Notes under the pieces: model-generated
The model's input: only the letters and a program-made list of their open reading frames with translations
Databases searched by the model: none
What the model was told of the DNA's origin: nothing
Origin: Pontibacter akesuensis
GTDB lineage: Bacteria; Bacteroidota; Bacteroidia; Cytophagales; Hymenobacteraceae
Assembly (NCBI RefSeq): GCF_001611675.1
Contig: NZ_CP014766.1
Location: 4,340,001-4,404,000 of the forward strand
Length of the DNA stretch: 64,000 bases
Direction of reading: 5' to 3'
Shown: one piece after another, positions 52,045-60,046 of the stretch
How positions within the stretch are numbered: the first letter of the stretch is position 1
How the letters are laid out: every line of letters starts with the position of its first letter
Position numbers and translations under genes: made by a program

Positions 52045-52347
52045 TTAACGATACTTTATTTTTCTCAAACTAAGTGTAATTGCCGTTACAAAAGAGGCAG
52101 CAGCTACCACCAGCACAAATCGGGACTGCCAGATGATCGCTTCCCCCTTTTTATCCAGTTCCCGGTTTAGCTCCAGTTTTTCAGTGGGGGTAAGTGTATC
52201 ATCCATCTCTAGAAAAAGATACTGATGATCTACTTCATACTTGTAGCTCACTTGCATGTTGAACCAGAAAAACAAGCAGAGAGGAACTAGCAGATAGAGC
52301 AGTAGTATATACCGGCGCTTGATGCGGGATTTAAATTTGAGGTGCAC
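52045..52347 (-). CDS. Small two-span membrane protein of unknown function
   Basis: A 100-residue protein with a basic N-terminus, a membrane segment at about 13-31 (YILLLYLLVPLCLFFWF), a soluble acidic loop (about 32-72) and a second membrane segment (FVLVVAAASFVTAITLSL), ending in KIKYR. I do not recognise it. It starts with GTG, three bases after the stop of the VOC gene, which suggests translational coupling. It lies 35 bp ahead of addB. Confidence 0.6.
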   Translation of the reverse strand: MHLKFKSRIKRRYILLLYLLVPLCLFFWFNMQVSYKYEVDHQYLFLEMDDTLTPTEKLELNRELDKKGEAIIWQSRFVLVVAAASFVTAITLSLRKIKYR

Positions 52348-52350
52348 GGG

Positions 52351-52785
52351 TTAATGAATGGAAGGCGTCTTCTTCTCCTCCGAGTCTGGAATTGGAAGAA
52401 AAGGATTATAGGCAATCTCCCACAGGTTCTCGTCCGGATCTGCAATGTAGCTGCTGTAGCCGCCCCAGAATACCTTTTCGGGGCGCTTCAGTACCGTGGC
52501 GCCTTTCTCCTCCAGTAGGGCAACCAGCTCATTTACCTCCCGCTCTGATCTTACATTGTGCGCCAGCGAAAACCTCCTGAACCCGCTGCCTTCCGCTGAA
52601 ACACCCGCATCGTCGGCCAACGACTCCTGTGGGAACAGCGCCAGTTGTATGCCGTTTAGTTCGAAAAAGACGATGCCTTCCGTGCTGCTTTCCGTGGGTT
52701 TCCAGCCAAAAACGTTCTGGTAAAAGTCACGTGAGCGTTGCAGGTTTTTCACTCCCAGCGTGATGAGTGTCAATCGTGGTTCCAT
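52351..52785 (-). CDS. VOC family protein (glyoxalase/dioxygenase fold)
   Basis: A 144-residue vicinal-oxygen-chelate protein with two beta-alpha-beta-beta-beta modules: LITLGVKNLQRSRDFYQNVFGW, then GIVFFELNGIQLALFP; and FSLAHNVRSEREVNELVALL, then YSSYIADPDENLWEIAYNPF. The C-terminal DPDENLWEI motif is typical of the glyoxalase/bleomycin-resistance group. The ATG at 52785 fits the family. The substrate is unknown. It lies before the small membrane-protein gene (3 bp) on the same strand. Confidence 0.9.
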   Translation of the reverse strand: MEPRLTLITLGVKNLQRSRDFYQNVFGWKPTESSTEGIVFFELNGIQLALFPQESLADDAGVSAEGSGFRRFSLAHNVRSEREVNELVALLEEKGATVLKRPEKVFWGGYSSYIADPDENLWEIAYNPFLPIPDSEEKKTPSIH

Positions 52786-52843
52786 AGTACGGCCTAACAA
52801 GTATAAAAAGACGGGACATGCCCGCTACTGAGGCTCCCAACGT

Positions 52844-52895
52844 GAAAATAAGAAGCTGCGGTTTATTACCCTACCAAATGGCTCTTCTTATTTTC
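52844..52895. repeat. 12-bp perfect inverted repeat with 28-nt loop
   Basis: GAAAATAAGAAG (52844-52855) and CTTCTTATTTTC (52884-52895) are exact complements. It lies just past the stop of the phytochrome kinase gene and may be its terminator (T-rich arm on the minus strand), although the long loop is unusual. Confidence 0.5.
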
Positions 52896-52915
52896 GATCG
52901 TGAAGAATTTGCACC

Positions 52916-55147
52916 TTATTGCCGGTGCAACTGCACGGTAAAGGTGGTGCCGAGGCCCTGTTCGCTCTCCACCATAATGCGACCGCCTAAGCTCTCTACC
53001 TGCATTTTGGTCAGGTATAGCCCCAGGCCTTTCGACTCCTTCTTCTGATGGAACGTCTGGTACAATCCAAAAATCTTGCTGCCCACGTTTTCCATGTTCA
53101 TGCCCAGGCCGTTATCGCTTACCGAGAGAAACACAGTAGCATCGTTCTCCCACGTCTTTACAAGAATTTCCGGCTCCCGGCTTTCGTCCCTATACTTGAG
53201 GGCATTAGACAGAAGGTTGTGCATAATGCTCTCCAGGTACACTTTTGATACCGGAAAAGCCAAAACAGCCAGTTCCGTCCGAATAGTTGCATTACTTTCA
53301 GCTATCACCGGTTGAAGGTTCTGCTCCTGTTTTCTCAGTGCTTCCGCTACGTCCGCAGCGCCATCTGTTTGCTGATCCAGGGCCGATTTTAGCAGCAGGT
53401 TCAGGTCGTGAATGGTTTCTGACATGTTCTCGACCACAACATGCATTCGGCTCATCACCTCAGAAGCAACCTTTTGCGATGGCTCTGCCTGGTACAGGTT
53501 GTACAAACCTTTCATGTTACTCAGTGGCGATCGGAGGTTATGCGTAATAATGTGGGCGAAATCTTCGAGCCGCCTGTTCTTAGTCTGCAGCTCATGGGCG
53601 TTGTTACGGAGGTCCTTGTTCAGGTTCTTGAGCTGATCGGCCTGGTTGCGCAGGAGTATGGCCGTCAGGTCTTTCAGCAGAATCTGTGTAATCTCCAACT
53701 CATTCAGCGTCCAGGGATGGGATTTGCCCTTTACGATCTCTTCCCAGTTTTTGAATGATTTGCGTGGGTGAATACGCGCCTCGGTTTTTGCCGTCATTGG
53801 CTTCTCCGGATTACCGGCCCAGGTGATTGTTTCCCTGATCTCGGGCTTGAAGTATAAAATGTACTCTTTGTTATAGCGTGATATTTCCAGGGCAAGCAAA
53901 CCGCTGGCTTTGTTTTGAAAGGCCTCGGCTCCGGGCATTAGCTTGGAGAGCGTCCGGGTGCTGAACACCCTGTCCGACCGGTGCTCCGCCAGCCATTCGA
54001 TAATGGCCATTACCTCGTGCTCCTCCGGCGCGTTGGCCGTACGAGTTAGCTGGTTGTTGATGTAAATTGCCGCTGAAGCACTTTGCGTAATGTCAAGCAA
54101 AGTCAGATCACCACTGAAAAGGCCCTGGCTGATGTCGCCGGATTTGTTTAATTGCTGCACCAGTGCCTCCTCGCGCTGTTTGTACAGCTCAAAAATATCC
54201 AGGTCGCGCTTTTCGTGGGTGGCCATAATAGCGTTGGCAAAGGCTTTTGCCACCAGGTAACACACCTGCCGTTTCCAGTAGTCGATAAAGATCGGGCTGA
54301 GGTGGTGGCAGGCAATCAAGCCCCACAGTTTGCCTTTCACTAAAATGGAAAAGGAGAGCGATGCGTGGACACCCATGTTCTGCAAATACTCGAGGTGAAT
54401 CTCCGAGGGGTTGCGCAACTCAGACAGGAGAATGTTGGAGGGCGCACCGGTAGATGGGCTGATATAAGGGATAATCTTTACCGGCTGTGCCTGTACATCC
54501 GGTATCTGCCTGACGTGCTTCTTCTCAAGCAGGGTTCGCGCCGGGGCAGGAATATCGCTGGCGGGGAAGTGGTGGTAGAGGTAGGAGTTCACACCATCTT
54601 TTACATTTTCGGCAATCACCTCGCCATTCCAGTCCTCGTCGAACACGTAAAGCATCACCCGATCATAGGCCAGCACCTGCTGCACAAAATTTACCACCAG
54701 CTGAGCCTGTTCCCCGAGTCCCTCCAGGGTGTTGAGCTGGGTCTGGAACTGGGCGAAGTGCTGTGTGTTCTCCAGCCTTTGCTGGTCAGCGCCCTGAAAA
54801 TAGGGCTCGCATTCCAGCACCAGTTTTCCTTCGGAACTATGTATGAATCCAAAAAAAAGGTGCTCACAAAGGTGAAGCAGCTGTGGGTTTAACTTCACCG
54901 CGTTCCTGAGTTGCTTTTCAAGCATCAGGTAACCCTGACCAGAACACAGTTTCTCCAACGTATGGCCGATCAAGTCCTCAGGCACAACATCCACAAATGC
55001 AGCGATATTAGTACTAACCTGCTCCACTTGCAGCGACTGCTGATTTAAAATAATCAGGAAACCGTGTGGCTGAATTTGCCCAATGTGGTGTATCGGTTCG
55101 CTGTCACAGTTAGAGAGATCAACCTTCAGGTTATTGTAGTTCTGCAT
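52916..55147 (-). CDS. Bacteriophytochrome histidine kinase
   Basis: A 743-residue red/far-red light sensor kinase. PAS domain with the biliverdin-attaching cysteine at residue 14 (SNCDSEPIHHIGQIQPHG). GAF domain with the DIP-type block PASDIPAPARTLL and the ACHHLSP histidine pair near 285; PHY domain up to about 500. Histidine kinase core follows: H-box HIITHNLRSPLSNM (phosphorylated His 536), N-box NLLSNALKYRD, and G-boxes VSDNGLGM and KGLGLYLTKMQ. No response regulator or haem oxygenase (needed to make biliverdin) lies nearby. It sits between the addB and addA genes. Confidence 0.95.
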   Translation of the reverse strand: MQNYNNLKVDLSNCDSEPIHHIGQIQPHGFLIILNQQSLQVEQVSTNIAAFVDVVPEDLIGHTLEKLCSGQGYLMLEKQLRNAVKLNPQLLHLCEHLFFGFIHSSEGKLVLECEPYFQGADQQRLENTQHFAQFQTQLNTLEGLGEQAQLVVNFVQQVLAYDRVMLYVFDEDWNGEVIAENVKDGVNSYLYHHFPASDIPAPARTLLEKKHVRQIPDVQAQPVKIIPYISPSTGAPSNILLSELRNPSEIHLEYLQNMGVHASLSFSILVKGKLWGLIACHHLSPIFIDYWKRQVCYLVAKAFANAIMATHEKRDLDIFELYKQREEALVQQLNKSGDISQGLFSGDLTLLDITQSASAAIYINNQLTRTANAPEEHEVMAIIEWLAEHRSDRVFSTRTLSKLMPGAEAFQNKASGLLALEISRYNKEYILYFKPEIRETITWAGNPEKPMTAKTEARIHPRKSFKNWEEIVKGKSHPWTLNELEITQILLKDLTAILLRNQADQLKNLNKDLRNNAHELQTKNRRLEDFAHIITHNLRSPLSNMKGLYNLYQAEPSQKVASEVMSRMHVVVENMSETIHDLNLLLKSALDQQTDGAADVAEALRKQEQNLQPVIAESNATIRTELAVLAFPVSKVYLESIMHNLLSNALKYRDESREPEILVKTWENDATVFLSVSDNGLGMNMENVGSKIFGLYQTFHQKKESKGLGLYLTKMQVESLGGRIMVESEQGLGTTFTVQLHRQ

Positions 55148-55314
55148 GCAAATAAGAGTCTGCTGTATGGGGCTTGTGCGGGTACTGCTGGATTTATACT
55201 TCCTGTGCTTATACTTTAAATAACAACAGGCAGTTGCAGCACCATAGCGCTATCACTATTAAATAGTAAGCCATCCATACGTTATAAGTACAAGTAATAG
55301 TCCGGGGATAACTT

Positions 55315-58300
55315 TTAGAGTTCCAGCCCCAGCTGCTCTGTTTTCTTGCTGCCATACTGCCAGGTTTTCACTTCCTCTGTTTCGAAATAGTACAGCACGC
55401 ATTTCACCTTCTGGTAGCCCAACTGCCGGAAGCGCACGGCATAGTGGTCCAGCCGGTAACGGTGCTCGGGCTCGGGCGGCGGTGTTTTAAATTCCATCAG
55501 CACCACCGTATCGCCATCAAACACAATGCGGTCGGGTTTGTAGAGGTAAGCGCGGGCATCCAGCACTTCCTTTTCATGCTCTACCACCACTTTGTTCGTG
55601 AAATAATAGCGCAACCGCGGGTGGCTTATTACTTGCTTCAGCTTCTGCGCCACCTCAGGCTTTTCACGCTCGCTGATGATGCCTTCGTACACCATCTGGC
55701 GCAGCACACGGTCAAGTTCCGGGGCAAAGGCAATGCGCGCCAGAGCATAGTGCAGTTTTCGGTTTTGCTGACGCTGCACCGTCTGTGTTTCAAAGTCAAA
55801 CACGTTGTTGGCGTGCTGCTTTATCTTTAGCCGCTGCTCCCAATCCGTGGAAGCCAGGTGATCCACGCGGTAAGTGGTGTCGTTGTCTGAAGCATCATCA
55901 CGCCGTGCTACCTGCTGTTTACCCTGCGCCAGCTGGTAGCAGTGCTGGCCAAAGGCCCATAGCTCTTTGTGCACCAGGAAACGGTACAGCAGGTGGCTCA
56001 CGTTTTTCGCCTGGACGTCCAGCTTCGGCGCCTTGCGCTCGTCCAGTAGCTCGCGGGCATCCCCAATCAGGTACAGCCGGTCTATGGGGCGGGTGAGGGC
56101 CACGTACAGCATGTTCAGGTTTTCTATGAAGGTTTTCTCGAGTTCCGTGTTGTACTGCTCTGAAAGAATGGTGTTCTCCAACCGCGAGCTGGTGTTCACG
56201 GCCACGCTTCGCAACTTTCCCGTCACATGCACATCATCGGGCAGCTGGCTCCACATCAGGTTCCCAGGCTTAGGAGAGGTGCTCCAATCCGCGAAGGGAA
56301 TGATGACGATCGGGTAAGCGAGTCCCTTGGACTTATGGATGCTGGTGATGGTGATGGCGTTCCTGTTTTTAGGCGTGTTAATGCTTAGCTTGTCCTTCTG
56401 CACCTCCCAGTAAGAAAGAAAGTTATTCAGGTTGTTGCTGTGCTTGAGGCTATACTCCAGCACCAGGTCCAGGAAGCGGAAGAGATACTCGCTCTCGTTG
56501 TTCTTGCCCAGCAGGCTGAAGATGCGGATGAGTTTTTCGGTGAGCTCGTAAATGGAGAGGTTGCCAGTTTCACGCTCCTGCACATCAAAACCGAACACGC
56601 GCAGCTGCTCAAAGAAAGATGCGTTCTCTTTGTCATTGGCGATATCGGCGATGGTCTTCGTCATCTCCACATCCGGCACCGTCTCCAGTGATACCTTGCA
56701 TACCAGGTATAACGCCTCTGACTTCGCCAGCGAATCGTTTGGCCGGTTGAAGACCCGGAACATGGCGATGATCAGGTTAATGACTTCGGCAAACTGTAGG
56801 GAAAGCGAATCCTGGGAGATAATATCGAACCTGCGCTCCTTCAGAAAATTGGCGATCAGCTTACTCTTCACGTTGGTACGGCAAAGTATAGCCATGTCCT
56901 TCAGCGCATAGCCCTCAGACAGGCCATGGCGCACCAGTTGCAGCACCATGTTCAGCGTGCTCTCGTCGTAGGTCAGCAGTTCTTCGTTTTTGTATCCTTC
57001 ATACAATGTTGCTGTGCGTGCGCAGCCGTTCAGGTCATACTGCAGGTTCAGGTCGTCCTCGTGCGTAAAAAGGACCTGAATATGCCCACCGCCCTTATCG
57101 CTGCCAGTGGGCACCTGCTGCGTAAAATCCTTGTCGTAGATAGAGGTGAACATCCCGAAATTAGCATGCCCCTGGCTGATGAAGGTGAACAGTTCGTTGT
57201 TGAAATCAATAATCTCGGAGCGGCTGCGGTAGTTGGTGCTCAGGTTTTCAGGCTGCCGCGCCTGGTCCACCGACTCATATCTTTCGCGGATGAGCGGGCC
57301 GTGCCGCCGGTTTTCGTAGAGCTGCTTCGTGCTGCCTTTGTAGAGGTGCAGGATCTGCTCCATTTCACCGCCGCGCCAGCGGTAGATTGCTTGCTTGGCA
57401 TCGCCCACCACCATGCTGAAGTGGCCGGAGGCCAGCGCATTGTCTACCAGCGGCAGGAGGTTGTTCCATTGCAGCACCGAAGTGTCCTGGAATTCATCGA
57501 TCAAAATGTGTTTATACTTCTCGCCAAGCCGCTCATAAATAAAGGGCACCGGCTCCATGAGCACAATATCGATGATGCGTTTGTTAAACTCGGAGATATG
57601 GACGGTGTTTTTGTCCAGCTTTATCTCCTGCAGGCATTTTTCGAGCTCGTTCAGCAGCGAGACCTTGTACAGGTGCGGCACCACCTGCTGTATCAGGGTG
57701 AACGTAGCGGCGTACTTGTCTTTGATCTCCTCAATATGGAAGTATAGCTCCGTCAGTGGCTGCTTAATGCTGTCAATTTGTGCTTTGGCTGCCGAGCTGG
57801 CTTTGCCGCCGTACCACTTATCATCGGCAATGGTCTTGGCAGCATTGCTGTTGCCATAATTCAGGTCAACCGTTTTTAGCCAGGTGTTAAAGTAACTGTA
57901 GATGCCGCGCGTGCTCTGGTATAGGTCGGCAGGGGAGACGTCGGCCTGTTCAAACAACTGCATGGCCTGCTGCGCCGCCTCCTGCACTGTTTCCGCCACC
58001 TGCTTTTGCACCAGAAACAGCTGCTCACGCACTTCCCGGAAATCCTCCAGACTTAGCTGCTGCAAATCGGTGATGGCTTCGTAAACCTGTTCGTTCAGCA
58101 GGTTGCGGGCAAAATCCATCAGGTCGTCGGGCAGCATAGTCCAGCTTTTTCCTTCCCGTGCCTTCTCCAGGGCATACTGCTCCAGCGTCTGCGAGAGCAG
58201 GTCGTTCTTTGAGTCCGTCACCTTGTCGAGCAGCAGCGACACAGCTGTGCGGAGCAGGGTGTTGGAATCCAGGTCCACTTCAAAGTTCTGCGGAATGTTC

Positions 58301-58719
58301 AGTTCGCGCGTGAAAGCCTGCACAATTTTATTTACAAAGCTATCGATGGTGCTGACGCTGAACTCCGAGTAATTGTAGAGGATCTGGCGGAAGAGCTTTG
58401 CTGCGCGCATGCGCACCTCCTCTTTGTCAAGATGCTCCTCCGGGTACTCCAACTTTAAATCCTGTGTTATGCCATCCAATAATTGCTCACTTTTCTGCTT
58501 GTCCTTCTCCGGCAGACTTGAATCGTTAAAGTTGCGCAAGGCAGAAAGAATACGTTCCTTCATTTCAGCGGCGGCATCGTTGGTGAACGTTATTGCCAGC
58601 ACCGACCGGTAATAGTCCGGGTCGGAGGTGTGCAGGGCCAGTTTCAGGTATTCCTTTGTGAGGTGATAGGTTTTGCCAGAGCCGGCGGAGGAGGAGTATA
58701 TCTTGAATGTTGAGGGCAT
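55315..58719 (-). CDS. addA: AddA-like UvrD-type helicase/nuclease
   Basis: A 1134-residue ATP-dependent helicase-nuclease. Walker A SSAGSGKTYHL at residues about 9-19; ITFTNDAAAEMKERI; Walker B region IDEFQDTSVLQW; GDAKQAIYRWRGG; TNYRSRSEIIDFN; ITSIHKSKGLAYPIVI (motif V) and YVALTRPIDRLYLIG (motif VI). The C-terminal nuclease-like part has DRIVFDGDTVVLMEFKT with the D...EFK acidic/lysine triad. It is the expected partner of AddB at 49103. Followed in order by the phytochrome kinase, VOC and small membrane protein genes. Confidence 0.93.
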   Translation of the reverse strand: MPSTFKIYSSSAGSGKTYHLTKEYLKLALHTSDPDYYRSVLAITFTNDAAAEMKERILSALRNFNDSSLPEKDKQKSEQLLDGITQDLKLEYPEEHLDKEEVRMRAAKLFRQILYNYSEFSVSTIDSFVNKIVQAFTRELNIPQNFEVDLDSNTLLRTAVSLLLDKVTDSKNDLLSQTLEQYALEKAREGKSWTMLPDDLMDFARNLLNEQVYEAITDLQQLSLEDFREVREQLFLVQKQVAETVQEAAQQAMQLFEQADVSPADLYQSTRGIYSYFNTWLKTVDLNYGNSNAAKTIADDKWYGGKASSAAKAQIDSIKQPLTELYFHIEEIKDKYAATFTLIQQVVPHLYKVSLLNELEKCLQEIKLDKNTVHISEFNKRIIDIVLMEPVPFIYERLGEKYKHILIDEFQDTSVLQWNNLLPLVDNALASGHFSMVVGDAKQAIYRWRGGEMEQILHLYKGSTKQLYENRRHGPLIRERYESVDQARQPENLSTNYRSRSEIIDFNNELFTFISQGHANFGMFTSIYDKDFTQQVPTGSDKGGGHIQVLFTHEDDLNLQYDLNGCARTATLYEGYKNEELLTYDESTLNMVLQLVRHGLSEGYALKDMAILCRTNVKSKLIANFLKERRFDIISQDSLSLQFAEVINLIIAMFRVFNRPNDSLAKSEALYLVCKVSLETVPDVEMTKTIADIANDKENASFFEQLRVFGFDVQERETGNLSIYELTEKLIRIFSLLGKNNESEYLFRFLDLVLEYSLKHSNNLNNFLSYWEVQKDKLSINTPKNRNAITITSIHKSKGLAYPIVIIPFADWSTSPKPGNLMWSQLPDDVHVTGKLRSVAVNTSSRLENTILSEQYNTELEKTFIENLNMLYVALTRPIDRLYLIGDARELLDERKAPKLDVQAKNVSHLLYRFLVHKELWAFGQHCYQLAQGKQQVARRDDASDNDTTYRVDHLASTDWEQRLKIKQHANNVFDFETQTVQRQQNRKLHYALARIAFAPELDRVLRQMVYEGIISEREKPEVAQKLKQVISHPRLRYYFTNKVVVEHEKEVLDARAYLYKPDRIVFDGDTVVLMEFKTPPPEPEHRYRLDHYAVRFRQLGYQKVKCVLYYFETEEVKTWQYGSKKTEQLGLEL

Positions 58720-58815
58720 AGCTTTTCTCTATTCTCTAAAGGTACAGCAAAGGGAGGGTTTCCCCCAAATCTGGCGCTGCGAATTTGGCTGCAAATACAA
58801 CCGGGAAAAACAAAA

Positions 58816-58843
58816 AACCTCTGCCCGGTAGCAAGCAGAGGTT
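58816..58843 (-). terminator. Terminator of the gene at 58871
   Basis: AACCTCTGC pairs with GCAGAGGTT; on the minus strand followed by TTTTTTG. It lies 28 bp after the stop. Confidence 0.75.
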
Positions 58844-58870
58844 CTATAGGTTGGGGAAAGCCACCGGTGC

Positions 58871-59404
58871 TTACGCGTAGGTCAATTCTCCTTTTGATTC
58901 TGAAGGTTGCGCGGCAAAGTCCTTAGCACAAACATGGTACATGATTCGGGCCATCGACAGTGAATAGTCGGTTATTAGGCAATGCTGCTGCTCTGCGCTC
59001 ATAAGGGCTTTGCTGCTGCCCAGGTTAAACTTGTTCAGCTCAATTACCTCGTCAAAATTCTGGCGCAGCATTTTCATGGCTTTGAACGAGGGCTCGTTAT
59101 AGTATACCGGTATAACCTGGCACACGGCATAACTGCCTTTTTTTCGTTCCTGCGCAATCATATCGCAAAGGGCATCAATATTAGTTCTGTCAACGTCCGA
59201 TAGAATCACGTAAAACACGTTACGGCGGTCAGCATTCAGCGCTCTGGCAGGTGCACTGCCCACAAGCATGTTGCGGCTGATTTTCGTGCCTTTCAGAAAA
59301 GCCTCGTCCTTTAGAATCTTGTTGTGGATTTTAAACGCCAGGGCACCTGCAGCGATCAGGTTAAAATCTTTGCCTTTTGTTGAGATTTTGGAGAAGTGTA
59401 ACAT
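58871..59404 (-). CDS. Unknown protein with possible tubulin/FtsZ-like fold
   Basis: A 177-residue soluble protein I do not recognise by name. Its strand-helix order runs in step with the N-terminal GTPase domain of FtsZ: FNLIAAGALAFKIHNKIL (like IKVIGVGGGGGNAV), NVFYVILSDVDRTNIDALCDM (where FtsZ has the GGGTGTG loop), then SYAVCQVIPVYYNEPSFKAM and NFDEVIELNKFNL (like TVAVVTKPF... HVDSLITIPND), and a helix SLSMARIMYHV. The glycine-rich GTP signature is absent, so nucleotide binding is doubtful. This relationship is inference. Monocistronic. Confidence 0.6.
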   Translation of the reverse strand: MLHFSKISTKGKDFNLIAAGALAFKIHNKILKDEAFLKGTKISRNMLVGSAPARALNADRRNVFYVILSDVDRTNIDALCDMIAQERKKGSYAVCQVIPVYYNEPSFKAMKMLRQNFDEVIELNKFNLGSSKALMSAEQQHCLITDYSLSMARIMYHVCAKDFAAQPSESKGELTYA

Positions 59405-60046
59405 ATAGTAGGGACTTAGGGTTATGTTTTCGCTTTTATTTAGGCAATGGGTACTGAATGCATGGCAAAGCCACTGGCACTGCTACACCAAATATTTTAT
59501 TCGGCATCTCCCGCACCTGTTACTAAATCAGGTGCAATTGTGCAAAATGTTTTTGTATCGTTTACTGCTTAACCCACAAGGAAGCAGCTTGTTAGGCAGA
59601 AAGGTGTTTTCTTTTACTACGTTTGTTTAATGCAAAGTATTCCTTGATTAGTCGCTTTAATGGTTGAGCTATTATTTACACTAGTGAATGTCAGTATTTT
59701 ACGAGTAGACTGTTTTTTAAAGTTACTTTTTCTAATATTTAATTTGATTTAATTACTAATTTATGCATTAAAAAATATAATGCACTTATTTTATTGGATT
59801 ATAAGTCGGGTGCACGATATGGTGGGTAAACAGACGGTAAATCAGTACAAAAGCAATTGCAGCCGATAAAAGAGGTACGATTAGGATATCACTTAAATAA
59901 TAAGTAATTTTGCAGCTTGATTTGGATCAGGCTGATTTATTGATAACTGAATACACGGGTTGTTTTTTGTTTTCTTGTCGCTCTCTTCATAGGAGAGAAA
60001 GGTTGATTAGCAGGCTGCATCCAAGTGTACAGTTATACATAATTAG
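59405..60046. other. AT-rich 642-bp intergenic region and long leader of the DEAD helicase
   Basis: No gene that I can support. The middle (about 59640-59800) is very AT-rich. TAATTTTG at 59905-59912 fits a -7 element and would give a leader of about 130 nt before the helicase ATG. Long leaders are typical of cold-shock helicase messages, but no specific fold is proven here. Confidence 0.5.
59905..59912 (+). promoter_or_regulatory. -7 promoter element of the DEAD helicase gene
   Basis: TAATTTTG, exact TAnnTTTG, 134 bp before the ATG at 60047. No obvious -33 TTG. Confidence 0.45.

Noticed and set aside
56926..57747. 273-codon open frame on + inside addA
   Set aside because: Antisense to helicase motifs; no resemblance to any family.
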